A DNA stretch of 24,949 bases. It comes from Ectocarpus siliculosus. Taxonomy: Eukaryota; Sar; Phaeophyceae; Ectocarpales; Ectocarpaceae. The notes below the pieces were generated by a model. It saw only the letters and a program-made list of their open reading frames with translations. It had not been told where the DNA came from and made no database searches. Positions 8,917-19,882 of this stretch are shown one piece after another. The stretch is from contig FN649750.1 in assembly GCA_000310025.1 (NCBI GenBank), positions 3,844,854-3,869,802 of the forward strand, given 5' to 3'. Position 1 is the first letter of the stretch. Every line of letters starts with the position of its first letter. The position numbers were made by a program, and so were the translations under genes.

Positions 8917-11900
8917 AGAGGGCAGCCTGCATTTTTTCCCGGCGCTTGCATAATATATACTCCATCCAGGAGTAGTTTTACATTCGGGGTACATATATGT
9001 TGGAATTTTGCTGTGGGCTGCATTTTTTTCTGCGTCTTGCAACCAACGAACAATAGTGCTGTTCCGTGGGCGCTCTCCTCGTACACACTATGACACCCCA
9101 CGCCGACATCACGATATTCCGGGCCACAGCAAGCTATTCGAATAGTCAAGGATCATACCAAGGTAAGCTTTCAGACGCTTGCGAGTGAAGCCCGCTTTCG
9201 ACTCTTTCCGCCTTGCTACCGTGGTGAGCACGAACCGATGGACTTTCTTTGCTACAGGTTGATATGTGATGCAGGGTCTACGAGAAATATCTAACCGGGG
9301 GCGGCGATTTGATTGACTTCGAAGGTCGGGTGGCTTCCAGGCCCGCTCTCACTCCGACCTCCGGCATTCATCGATCATAACGTAACCTCTTTATCAATGC
9401 TTCCAAACTCAACCTGTTTTGTTACTACGAGGTAGCCGTGAGATGGTGCGGTCCACGTCCATGTGGATCATCAGTGTTCATTACGTGAATCAGCTGGTCT
9501 GGAACAATTGTTGGACTCCTGCATGGTGTATTTTGCGAGGCGATCAGAAAACGAAGGAAAGCAGAAACTACCTGAGGAGGCACGGCCGTGGTACAACCCA
9601 TGGGTTGTATCCAGCAAGCACTCCGTCAATTTCATTTCTGTAAATCGTTTTTTCCTCGGCTCGGAGACAATGATGCCACCCCGGCCGCCCTCTGCGTTCA
9701 GCAACCTCTCGGCTACTTATACACACGTCGTGCTTTACACACAAAAACCTCTTGCGCCCTGTGTTCCATGACCGGCCGAGGGGCGGTCGGGCCACGATGA
9801 GTGAAAAGGATGCCACGTACGAGGTCATATGCACATATGTATTAAAGCACACCCCACACGCACGTCTGAAAAAAAAGGTATCGGGAAACAACAATCTGCA
9901 TGAATGTACTTGTGCCAATTTGAAAAAATAGAAGCCAATGGTGAATGACGTTACATTGGGGGAAGGGTCACGGAATAGCACACAACCCTGTGATGCAGCC
10001 TCAAGCAAGCCAAACAGATATACGATGCACAACGCAAAGACAGAAGAAACCCTACGAGGTCATGTGCATTTTCGTTTTCTACACTCAGACTATCTCCCAG
10101 GTCACGTTTCGTTGAAGGAACGATCGGCATTTTGGGTACGAAGTATTGTTGTGAATATTCTCGAACTCCTCCGAACGGTCGTCATGCAGTGATGCCAGCC
10201 GGTACAAAACACCCACCCATCGATCTAAATGGAGAGGCAAAAGTGCAAATTCTTGAACATCTCCTGCAGGTCTCTCCTGGGTCAACAACAAATGAAATAC
10301 TGGGGGGAAACCCACCGTTTGGCCGTGTATGCTATGAACAATTCACCAGATTTTCACTGGAAGCAGCACGTCTGAGTGTCCGTTGACGGCTTGCTAGAGT
10401 TAGTCGCTGCTCTTGAAAATAGCAAACAATCTTCTCGTGTTTCTCTGCTCTGTATCGACCCAACAACAAGTTACGTACGGAATCTCTGGCATCTCTGCCA
10501 CCACCAAGCACTGTAGTTCGGGGGGAACCCGACAGGGGTGTCCCCTTCCCGATCAGCATGCCAGGAGACATCGTCAATCTGAAATCGTTCTGATGGGACG
10601 AGCGGCGGACATGTGCAGTCTGGTGGCGTGGGAGACATGAACGTGACAGGGTGAGACGATGGGGCAGGGCTTGACGATACGGGGGCGCGTTGCCCTGGAC
10701 AGAGGGCAACAGAGACATCAGAGAGAATGCTTGCGTCAGGCAGGCATGGGACGGGTTGGGTTGGGTTGGGTTACTGCGTTAGGTCGAGTCGATCGCCCCG
10801 CTGTCGCCCCGTCGTTCGCCGCCGTTGGTTTGGGTGGGTTGGATTGTCCGGGTGGTCTTGGGCCGCCATCTTTCCGATCGCGTCACCGTCACTCCGTCGT
10901 TCGTCGCCGTCGGCCGCCCTCCTCGCCCATGCGTATAGTACCAGCGAAACATGCTATCAAGATGCACAGCGGGGATTATGCCGCACGGTACGCCTGGCGC
11001 GGGGGGATACCCTTCAATGGCCACGGAGGACAAAATAGTCAAAGCAATTCCAAAGAGAAACACCAAAGCACTGATGATCTGGAAAGCGTTTGAAATTATT
11101 TAGATATGCCTTTGGTGCTTCCGTGAAACACGGATCCAGCTCAACCCAAGGGAAAAAAGTCCGGTGAAAAAATCATGGTGTATTGCAATGAATCCACGAG
11201 GTTTCGGCGCGTGTACGTGCTTCGTTGTCACGCGCGCGTGCTGTTCTTGCCGACGCATTTCTGCACAAGGGCATGACTCTAGTCCAATGTATCATCAGAT
11301 CAACGACTGAGAGAGTCACGGGCGCGGCAACGATAGCCTCGCGCGTCATGTACATCAATACCGATTGAATGCACAAAGCCCTCGCGGTCAATCCCATCCG
11401 CAAAACATACAAAGCTTGCGAGATCATCAGTGGACGTCTCGCATTCAGGTGGCAACTCTTAAATATTACAGCTAGCATTGCTGGGCCAGCCCTCTGCTGC
11501 AACCCAACGATCTATTCACCAAGGGAAACAAACATATGTATGTCAACCGATTTTCGTACGAAAACATTGAACAAGACTTTTCGCACTACGTTTGTCAAGG
11601 GCGAAGTCATTGGCTGGCGGAGAGTTCTGTCTCCCAGACGCGGCGTGTCTTTCCTCTCGCGGTCATCAATGATCGATATTCTTTGTCTACTAGCAATACC
11701 TTCACCAAGTCGGACCTGCAACGACAAGAAAAATGCCTGCGGCCGTGCGGCATCTCAAGTTGCGTCTAGTGAAAAACTTGGGAGAAGTGCAGTCCCCAAT
11801 GTTTCTGCGGCTTGCCCCCCGAAAACACTTGACTGATGATTCGCATTTCTTGCTGAATGAACACATGCAACCTCTATTGTGTACAGGATTGTTTATTTTA

Positions 11901-12004
11901 CAGGACCTGCTCTTCGCGGAAGTATACCATCATGGTCGTCAAACGCCGAATGGTAAATATCGGAAAACGTTGTCCGGTGCCTCAAGCTTCTTCAGCATGA
12001 ACCC
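8917..12004. other. Long intergenic or intronic region without a convincing gene
   Basis: Many short ORFs, none with a clear family. A G/T-rich patch with four GGGTT units lies at about 10750-10771. At 11078 on the minus strand a good acceptor (GCTTTCCAG) is followed by an open frame with a hydrophobic stretch (IISALVFLFGIALTILSSVA) down to about 10930. It could be an exon of a membrane or secreted protein, but I could not find a partner exon. At 10500-10560 (+) a GGTRQGCPL peptide recalls the LINE reverse-transcriptase box, without supporting flanks. Confidence 0.35.
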
Positions 12005-15000
12005 CTAGACGCTCGCATGAAACCACTCGCTCATGTTGAATTCCGAGCTCTGCGGAAACAAAAAGAATTGCAAGCCAGCAACAGCCAGGCGTGAACACAC
12101 CAAGGTTTTCATTTTCAAACAATAGGCACTTGCTTTCCGCCCTTTTCACATTGACCCCGTGCCAACACCGGGCAAAGTAGTGAATCACAAGTTGCTTGCC
12201 GAGCGAAACTCAGGATCTGCGCATGAATAAAACGGCACAACGCGCCTTCGGCAGGGTTTCGATGGCGCTGTAACTTGTGCGATGATGTTGAGATAGTTAT
12301 CCTAGGCATCGTTCCGATTTGTTGCACATGTCGGTCAGGGTACTACCTAAACGTGCAAACGTGCTGTCAGTTCCATCCACACAGGGGCCAGCAAGGGCAT
12401 CTCTCGACCGCGAAAGGCTTCAAGTTGTTCCCGTATGAAACGATATCTGCGTGAAACGGGTACGGCGGACGCTCACCGTGGCCTTGACCTCCTTGCTGCT
12501 AACCTCCACCGTCACGGGTGGGCGCTGCTTCACAGTTTTCCTCAGGTGCTTGCACTTGAAGTAGTGGCGCACGCTCGCGACGACCGCACTAACAACCACC
12601 AGAAAGCTCACGAAGCATCCTGATATCGCCCAGTGGCAGTACGGTGATGTAGACAGCGCAAGCCCTATTAGAAAGGCCACCGCCATCAAGTCATCCCGAG
12701 TAAAGCTGCGTTCGCGAGTCCGAGGTGCGTCGATTGCAGCGAGTCAAATCATCCAGAGGTGTCGCAGTACCATACATGCTGCACTCGGTAGATCCACAGC
12801 ACTTACAAGCCGGCACAGAGAATACCCGAAGGTGATGAGCACCATTTTGAAAGCGCGGTGGCATCCGGCGAGCGTCTTGAACGGGAAAGCTGTTTTTCTC
12901 TCGAGCGTGTCCGCCATGTAGAACATACTGTACGGCAAACTGCATTGATAGCGCTTCGAATGACCTTCTTGGGTGTTGGTGTCTCGTCACCTCCAGGGAC
13001 AGTTTGTTCACCATGGTACGATCAGTCCCCTTGCGAGGTAAGGGTTCTCATCCTCACGAACGTGAAAAAGACAAAGAAAAAGGCATCTGGCGATGTTATA
13101 GGCTGCTCAGGGGTGTGGCGACGGGGGAGAGGTAGTTGTGTCGTTCGGTAATAGCCACGTACCATTCCCAGTCCTACTTAGAGACCACACCAACCTTTCG
13201 TGACTCCAAGCGTTTGTTGGCTAAGGGTAGGTAGCGTACAAACGACGGTAGTCAATTGAAAGACCCCACCTGATGTACGGCGACTTCATTCTGTCCGCAC
13301 GAATCGCAGGAACCACGAAAGCGGCCGTGATGGCAATGCCGATCCCGTTGGCGAGATAGTCCGAGTCTCGTTCTTCCCCGGGACAACCGTCGTCCCAGAT
13401 GTTACGCAATCCGTAGAACTCGTTGAAATTCATCTGACAGCAAAGTTTGAATCAAAGCCAGGGAATTTCCCGCACCCTTTGGTCGTGTTTCTCCTTTCGT
13501 TGGGCTGCAATGGAGGAAATCAGGATGATGGTAGGCACGTGCCATTGCCTCGAAGGGGCGCATTTCCCGGGCACGAGTATCATAGTTCGGTATGCCGTCG
13601 TTCAGAGGTAGAAATCGCCTTCGCCGTTGTTACGGTGGCCTTCTGCGCTCGTTCACGGGCAGCGAAGTACTTGCCGCCCCATCGCGGGTCTATAGCTTGT
13701 TTACAGCTTTCCGGAAGCTGTAGACCGAATGACCCACAAATCAACGTTTGTACATTTCACGACAAAAACCTTTTGCATGCTAAAACGAAAAGAATCACGC
13801 AGCTCAGGAGTATGGACTGATGTAGCAGCTCACCAGCATCAGGTACATTACCAGAAACAGCGGACCGACGATTTTGAACATGGCCTTGGCGGGCGGCTCG
13901 TACAAGTAGAAGGTGAGCCTCATCAGGGGGTACGTGACGAACAAGTTGTCGTCAGGGTCGGCCACCGTTGGTGGCAGGCCTGCCTCGACGTCTGCTTGGT
14001 AGGTCTCCGCCTGCTGCTTGTGTCCGTCCTTCACTGCCTGCTCTAGATTCTTCTTGAACCTTCTGTCTTGCACGATCTGGGTTCATTTTCGCAACGCATG
14101 CGTCAACGTCGGCGGTAATACTTCCAGCACCCACCACCCATTAACACAAGAGTGAAATCTGTCATGAGTCGAGTGAAACCAACGCCACAGGACCCCGCTC
14201 TCATCCACCAAACGTTTCGGGTCCTACTGACTCTGCCAAACCTCGGGAAATTCATGGCCCGACTCAACCCGATCGTGGCACTCTCAAGCGGTAGGGTTAG
14301 GGTTAGCCACGGGTTCGGCACGAGTGAAAAAACGTTGCGCCCGTCCGTGCAAGGATCCGTGCCTCGACGGCAGACACGCAGGGGCCAATCTTGGGTGTTG
14401 TAATGGGGCATTTGGAAGCTTGCGTGCAGCATCCAACACCGATGTCGTCTATTAATTAGTTCATGTGCTTCCGTCGACGAATTTTTTCCTGTTTCTAGGA
14501 CTAGCCTTTCTGGTGTTTCGCCAAGATTTGGCATTTCCAATGGTCTTCATCTAGATCGATGCCGCTCATGCCATCTCAAGGTTTCCATATTGACGTACTG
14601 CGCGTTTAGGTCAAGAGCGATGGTACCGCGCTTGACGTCGCCGACGATATTCGCTAATCGCGGTGTGGAGTAGCACCGAAAAGTGCCACCTTGTGGTTGA
14701 TTGGTTGGTCTTGAATTCGAACCTTGGGGCCATTCTCATGGTCAGGCGAGATCCATTGACGGGTCATATTAGAGCGGCCTGGACACTATGGATCACGTCC
14801 GACTCGTAACGCCCTGGGAGCGTTTTCACCTTCACTACCCATGAGACCCAACAAAAACACCACTGTTCAACTACTTCAGCACGGAATGCGAGATGCAATG
14901 TTAATGCCCGTGTGGAGGTGCCTTCGGGTCTTCTCGATACAAGGTTGAGGTCATACAAGCAGTGATTCTCTTATCGGGGAGTGTATGCATAGATATCCAA

Positions 15001-15224
15001 GGAGCGGTGCCTTGCACGTACGTACATGGACGATGGGTTGCTCCTGCAGAAACGTCAGCTTGCTCGATCGGCTGAGGGAACCGCGCGTCTGCACCTTCGC
15101 GACGTTGTCCTTCTTGTTGCTCGCACAGAGGTCTGGGCAGAAGAGCACTTTTGTTCGCCCAACGTCGACGTTCTTTGCCTGTAGCTCTAGGTCGATCGTC
15201 GCTTTCAAGATACGAAACGGAAAC
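12005..15224 (-). CDS. Split gene for a multi-pass membrane protein (model incomplete)
   Basis: Minus-strand exons with GT-AG edges. 15224-15026 (donor GTACGT): RFPFRILKATIDLELQAKNV and on. 14076-13834 (acceptor CCCAG, donor GTGAGC): charged segment, then a transmembrane helix FKIVGPLFLVMYLML. 13433-13270 (acceptor CTGTCAG, donor GTGGGG): helix YLANGIGIAITAAFVVPAI. 12939-12807 (acceptor ATGCAG, donor GTAAGT): helix near FKMVLITFGYSL. About 12705-12477 (donor GTGAGC): two hydrophobic stretches, LMAVAFLIGLAL and FVSFLVVVSAVVASV. 12049-12005: last 14 residues and TAG, after a strong acceptor TTTTTGTTTCCGCAG. The second-to-third and third-to-fourth junctions match in phase (0, then 2). The exons between 15025 and 14077, and the fourth-to-fifth junction, are unresolved. 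An extracellular-looking part followed by about four helices resembles a pentameric ligand-gated channel, but no diagnostic motif proves it. Gene presence is likely; the family is a weak guess. Confidence 0.5.
14288..14305 (+). repeat. Short interstitial telomere-like repeat
   Basis: GGTAGGGTTAGGGTTAG contains two to three TTAGGG units. It is too short to call a telomere remnant with confidence. It lies in a presumed intron or upstream region of the minus-strand membrane gene. Confidence 0.4.
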
Positions 15225-15724
15225 CTGGCGTTTGCACATCACAGCATGAGAATAGAAAGACACGACCGAAGCGATGGATCAAGCCCGATAACAGAAGTTG
15301 ATTATTTGTGTAGTCACATCGATCGATACTTTTGCCTTTGACTGCCTAACCTCGGCGTTAACACCTCCCGCTACATAGAATGCCTCACTGGCAACATTTT
15401 TCTCCTTCTGTAATATGCGTTTGCCAGTAAAAAATGCCTAGATGTAGAAAATCACTTTTGTGTGCATTGCCGCGGTAGTTCTGGAGTTTCGCGGTCTACC
15501 TCCTAAGCTAGCTTGTTACCGCGAACGAACACAAAAACATAATACCGGCGACAAAATGTTTCGTCACCACCACAGTGAGAAAACACCGAATCATCGCATT
15601 ACCGTCCCCTTTAAAAAACAGACACCAGGGACAGCCGTCATTTTTTCTTATCCCCGAGATTTTGTTTCCGTTGTGATTTTTGTTGCGGCGTGTCTCTCAG
15701 ACCGTTGCACGCAACGGAAGGTCA
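15225..15724. other. Region with no gene seen; one short palindrome
   Basis: No supported ORF. Any upstream exons of the minus-strand membrane gene would lie here or beyond, but none is clear. A 7-bp-arm palindrome, CCGTTGC-AC-GCAACGG, is at 15702-15717, next to the inverted repeat block. Confidence 0.35.
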
Positions 15725-16335
15725 ACCAATCAACCACCACACAAGACGAACCATACGCACAGCTCATGGCGGATACCTTTGTCCTGCTGATGTTGCTTCA
15801 GTGGGTGGCGAGGGATCATCGGTGAACCAAAGTTGCGACACGGGCAAGAGAGCGAAAAAAGCTGCTCAACACGAGGCGGGTCATTTTTCCCGCTGGTCCA
15901 CGGCTCTTGCGCTCACAATTGCTGAGCGTCTTTCAACCTCCTGGTGTCAACCACCACACAAGACGGACGATACGCACGTGTCGCAACTTTGGTTTACCGG
16001 TACTCCCTCGCCACCCACTAATGCAACAGCGATGACAAAGGTATGCGCCACAAGCTGTGTGAATGATCCGTCTTGTGTGGTAGCTGATACAGACCAGGAG
16101 GCTTTAGGACGCTCAGAAATTGTGAACGCGAGAGTGGTGGACAAGCGGGAAAAATTATCCGCCGCATCTTCAGGCAACTTTTTTCGCTCTTTCGCCCGTA
16201 TCGCAACTTTGGTTTGCCAGTACTCCCTCGCCACCCACTCAAGCAACAGCGATGAGAAAGGCATGCGCCACGAGCTGTGCGTATGGTTCGTCTTGTGTGA
16301 TGATTGATACAGACCAGGAGGCTATAGGACGCCCA
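15725..16335. repeat. 220-bp tandem repeat with an inverted copy
   Basis: A unit starting TCGCAACTTTGGTTT is present at 15979-16198 and again at 16199 to about 16335; the same landmarks are exactly 220 bp apart (15981 and 16201). The unit also occurs inverted at 15725-15968, where AACCAAAGTTGCGACA (15825-15840) and CACACAAGACG are the complements of the right-hand landmarks. Arms of roughly 235 bp (15740-15968 against about 16066-16300) could fold over a loop of about 95 bp. Similarity by eye is roughly 80-85 percent. It could be a foldback element or a rearranged satellite. Confidence 0.75.
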
Positions 16336-16609
16336 AAAGTTGGGTTCGCAAGGTTGACAGTAGACGAAAAATGACCCACCGCTGCTGCGTCCAGGCTCTC
16401 TCGGTTTGTTTGCCTCTTGTTTGCCGCACACATCGGGATGTCCACCTGGTCCAGCCCACTGAAAAAACATTGGCTACCGCTGGTGCCACCGACTCTGTAC
16501 CAGCACAACATGACACAACTCGTGTGACCACCGTTAGAGTTTGCGGTGGACCGTCGAGAGTTCAAGTTTCTAGGTACGAGTGATGTGGTTGTGACCAAAA
16601 AAAGACAAA

Positions 16610-16636
16610 AGTTTTGGACAGCACTTGTCCAAAACT
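16610..16636. repeat. 10-bp perfect inverted repeat (hairpin)
   Basis: AGTTTTGGAC, seven bases, then GTCCAAAACT. A further GTCCAAAAC follows at about 16664. The surrounding 16595-16790 is rich in A and T runs (AAAAAAGAC, CTTTTTTTGAG), as in small non-coding repeat elements. No ORF of note. Confidence 0.6.
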
Positions 16637-16790
16637 GCCCCAGAAAAAGACAGGATGGGCTGTCCAAAACGGGTTGGCTTTTTCTGGCGATCTTTTTTTG
16701 AGGAAAAAGACATTGTAAGAAGACCTTCTACGGCCAGTTGTCTTTTTTTGAGAAGGAAAAAAGAAAACGATCATAAAAAAAGGCAACCGC

Positions 16791-17419
16791 AAGAAATGGC
16801 CTGAGTCCCATCTATTCCGGCGCCGGATTACAGGTATATTCCTCTGACATATCAGCCGGGGTCAACACAAAGTCACACAGGACCTTTTTTCATTGTTTGT
16901 TTTTTATTACCCCACCTTTCCCCTTGCGTTGTTTGCCTTGTTGTAAACGAAAGGCTTATTAGGGTCCGCTAAGGCTACGTAGTCAAGAACAGTTCCCATG
17001 GTTTTGCTCGTGCTAGCTTGCTCGGTGTGTTCTTTGCAGTGAACGTCAGATCTGCTGAAAAGAGGTCTGACTAAAAACAAGATAAATAGACTGATGACGG
17101 AAGTCAGTCCATCTCTTCAAGTGACCTATGCTACGGCGGTAGTAGCAGCAGTGATGAGCAAGCAAGGTAACAGAAGCGTGTGCCACACCTTGTTGACAGG
17201 TGTGCGGAGGTGCATTGTAGACGTGAGTCTACAACCAAATTGGATTTGGCTCAAGGAGAAATGAGAAAAGGTGTTCTGTACCCATACAATTTTTGTATTG
17301 CTGAGCTGGGCAGGAAACAGAGTGAGATCCAGTGGAGGGGGCGCGCTCTGCAAGGTCAGCATTTTTTGTATATAGATTGCCTATTATACTACGAAGTACG
17401 AAACAACAATGAACCTTAG
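16791..17419. other. Region with no gene seen
   Basis: Only short unrelated ORFs on both strands, with no splice-supported exon and no motif. Base composition is AT-richer than that of the neighbouring genes. Confidence 0.35.
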
Positions 17420-17427
17420 TACCAGTT

Positions 17428-17503
17428 CGGAAACGTTCCGGAAACGTTCCGGGAACCAAATACCGTTCCATGAGACCGAAAGACCTGGTCCGGAAACGTT
17501 CCG
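17428..17503. repeat. Cluster of CGGAAACGTTCCG near-palindromes
   Basis: The 13-mer CGGAAACGTTCCG occurs exactly at 17428-17440, 17439-17451 and 17491-17503. Weaker relatives (GAACGTTCC, CCGTTCCATG, AACCGTTCTAGG) continue to about 17565 and further. TTC-CG-GAA spacing inside the first pair resembles a heat-shock-element half, but a repeat without function is equally likely. Confidence 0.6.
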
Positions 17504-17565
17504 GGGACCTTTCTAATCTTATCCTGGACTTTTCCTGAGAACGTTCCTGACAACCGTTCTAGGAA

Positions 17566-18042
17566 AGTATATCCGATCAAGGTAGGAATGTAGACATGTA
17601 GACATAATGTAGACTATGTAGGAAACATTCTACGAACCGTTACGGAATCTACCGCATCCATCAGGATCGTTCTAGATAGGCCCTTCTAGATACCTTTCCC
17701 GAAATATGTTCCTCAAGGGAAGTTATTTCCCTTAATAGTTTATTGTACCGCGTTTAGTGTGCCGTGTCACCTACACTGAAACCGGTATTGTTTTGTGCTG
17801 CTGAAATCGCTCATGATGTACATATATATATGTGACATTGTATACTGCTGTGTTGTACTTGTGTTCAAGAGAATACCCATAACAACAGCAGCAGTTTTAT
17901 CAGTTGATGATATTTTTAACATGTAGTTTTTATACGCGAGAAGGGTTCATTCAGCCACCCTCTCGTCGACCGTGAAGCCGGTGTGTTTTTTTCGCACGGC
18001 CGTCCGTGTATGTGCAAAGTAATTTAGAGCTGGAAATTCAAA
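17566..18042. other. AT-rich spacer
   Basis: Contains short GTAGACAT-type direct repeats (17589-17620), a TATATATA string (17822-17830) and no supported ORF. Nothing else is recognised. Confidence 0.35.
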
Positions 18043-18127
18043 ACCCTCCGGAGAGAAAATCGAACCGACAACCTGCCGCTAGGCAGTCGTTCGTGCAGAT
18101 TGATAACTGCTGGAAGACCAACACTAG
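18043..18127 (-). repeat. tRNA-like repeat, copy A
   Basis: On the minus strand this reads GGTTGTCGGTTCGATTTTC near its 3' end, close to the GGTTCGANTCC internal B box of tRNA genes, and a GCAG...CTGC pair upstream that could be a D arm. No full cloverleaf could be drawn, so it is a tRNA-derived (SINE-like) relic at best. Copy B lies 153 bp further on in the same orientation. Confidence 0.35.
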
Positions 18128-18195
18128 GATGAGAGCTGGGACACACAGCACCTACAAACCCCACATGCAGTATATGTAGCGAAACAGCGAAAAAC

Positions 18196-18277
18196 ACCCT
18201 CCGGAGAGATAGTTGGACCCACAACCTGCCGCTACATTGTAGGCAGTCATGCAGAATTGACCACGGACCACCACTAG
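18196..18277 (-). repeat. tRNA-like repeat, copy B
   Basis: It shares ACCCTCCGGAGAGA, ACAACCTGCCGCTA, AGGCAGTC and the terminal CCA-CACTAGG block with copy A, with small gaps. The B box is more degenerate (GGGTCCAACTA on the minus strand). The pair forms a direct repeat. Confidence 0.35.
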
Positions 18278-18555
18278 GGTAATAAGGTACATATGAAACA
18301 CAGCAACTAACTCATAAACACATGTAGCATTGTATGATGAATGATGACCAACCCGTGTTCTACTGTACCGAGTAGGGTCAACGAGACAGTGGGGTGGCCA
18401 CTTGTGTGGCATCTCACTATCATTGTATGTCATGCTGGGGAAGATGCCGGGAAGAATTGGCATCCTCCGTGGTTGGAAGGTACAATCTGCACCTCTCTCT
18501 GTGTGTGTCGGAAAAAATTGTCCCGTCAAGTCTTCTGCGTGACTCGAGATCTCAC

Positions 18556-18990
18556 CAGTTCCAATGTTGGCGAACATCCAGCGGGGCGGTCTTCAGGTCT
18601 AGAGTCTCACACACCATGACGGTAGGCTGACTGCGCCCACGAACGTCCTCCACGCTCCTCCTTCGGCTCGTAATCCCGCCCCCTGCGCTGGGGCCTTTGA
18701 CCTTCATTTCGAACAAGAGGTCCTTCTCTAGCTGGTCCTGCGGGGGCATCGGCCTGGTGGTTTCGAGCGGGACCCTCTGAACGACTGTGGCATTGAGGTA
18801 GAGAGCGCCCTGGTCATCTTCTACCACCGTCTTGCACAGCACGAACAGGGCAACTGGCACCTTCGCCTCGAGTTGGGACCCACGAAGTGTGGCCCACTTG
18901 CTCGCGACAAGCGGAGGTGGTGCTGGCCGCTGCTGCGGTACATTTGCGGGCGGTGCTCGCATGCTGTTGAATGCTTCAATGGTGCAATGC
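18556..18990 (-). CDS. Exon of unknown conserved protein, copy 2
   Basis: Paralogue of the exon at 2402-2820. Homology starts near residues NSMRAPP (ATG at about 18963-18961) and runs to HWNW at the exon end 18556, followed by the donor GTGAGA. Differences from copy 1 include an in-frame insertion of several residues (RGRSQPT) and a one-residue gap near the GPSAGGG segment. Third-base changes are common. The apparent TGA at 18554-18552 belongs to the presumed intron. Function is unknown. It has a basic SRRRSVEDV segment and no membrane segment or known motif. Upstream and downstream exons are not identified, so a full gene cannot be claimed. Confidence 0.55.
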
Positions 18991-19576
18991 TGTATGCTAT
19001 GTATGCGTATGCGCCGCATCGAAAACAAGCCGCTTTTTCTAGAAAATGACCCGTTCACCGTTCACCCATTCAGCACAAAACCGAAACCTCAAAACAAGCT
19101 CTCCAGCGCAATGCGATGGTCAAACCCCCCTAGTTGTTGTTGTCTTCACATCAAAACCACCAAGTGGAGCATGGTGAGGATTGGATCGGTGTCTGTCACG
19201 TTCTTATTTGCTAAATTTATAAACCTTCCGCTGTGGTGACAAAGCAACAAAGGAACTGGCGAAGAAACTGAAGAAACGAAGAACGGCGCCCGTGGGCTGT
19301 TGCTTGTGAAACGGCTCTCTTTGTTGTTCATCTCTCACTACTGATTTGGTTGTAACAATGGTGCACCCGACGGAACAACGTGGTTGTATGATACGGATGT
19401 CGCTGTTTTGCAGAGTGCTGGAGTGTGCTGGGGCAACCGGTGCTTCCACACCTTATCGCATATTCGACATATGTATAGCCACGACGTGGCTGTACGCTAC
19501 TCGACAGCATCAGATCAGTCTCGCGTGTAGAATATGCCGTTTTCTCCTCTCCGTTCGTCTAAGCACCCACCACATT

Positions 19577-19607
19577 CCTTCATTCATTCATTCATTCATT
19601 CATTCAT
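19577..19607. repeat. (ATTC)n microsatellite
   Basis: About seven tandem CATT units, followed directly by a GGCACCC/GGCACCGGCACCC repeat (19609-19630). Confidence 0.9.
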
Positions 19608-19846
19608 CGGCACCCGGCACCGGCACCCGGTGTGCTGTAAGTAATCGAGTACACGCGGCAAGTAGTCATTGCTGCAAGTCTTCGTCTTGTTATATGCCGT
19701 TTAGCGATCCCCTCACACACAACAACCATTTATTTACACTCACGCCGGCACCACGGCCGGTATTCCGAGCCACTTCAGAAAATAGTGGACTATGTAAGCT
19801 ATACGATGACACCGCGCACTTTCAATGCCATTTATCTCTGCACAAT

Positions 19847-19849
<3 letters not shown>

Positions 19850-19876
<27 letters not shown>
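19850..19876. repeat. (CTG)9 microsatellite
   Basis: Nine uninterrupted CTG triplets. Confidence 0.9.

Positions 19877-19882
<6 letters not shown>

Noticed and set aside
14288-14305. Telomere or chromosome fusion point
   Set aside because: Only two to three TTAGGG units, with no subtelomeric context.
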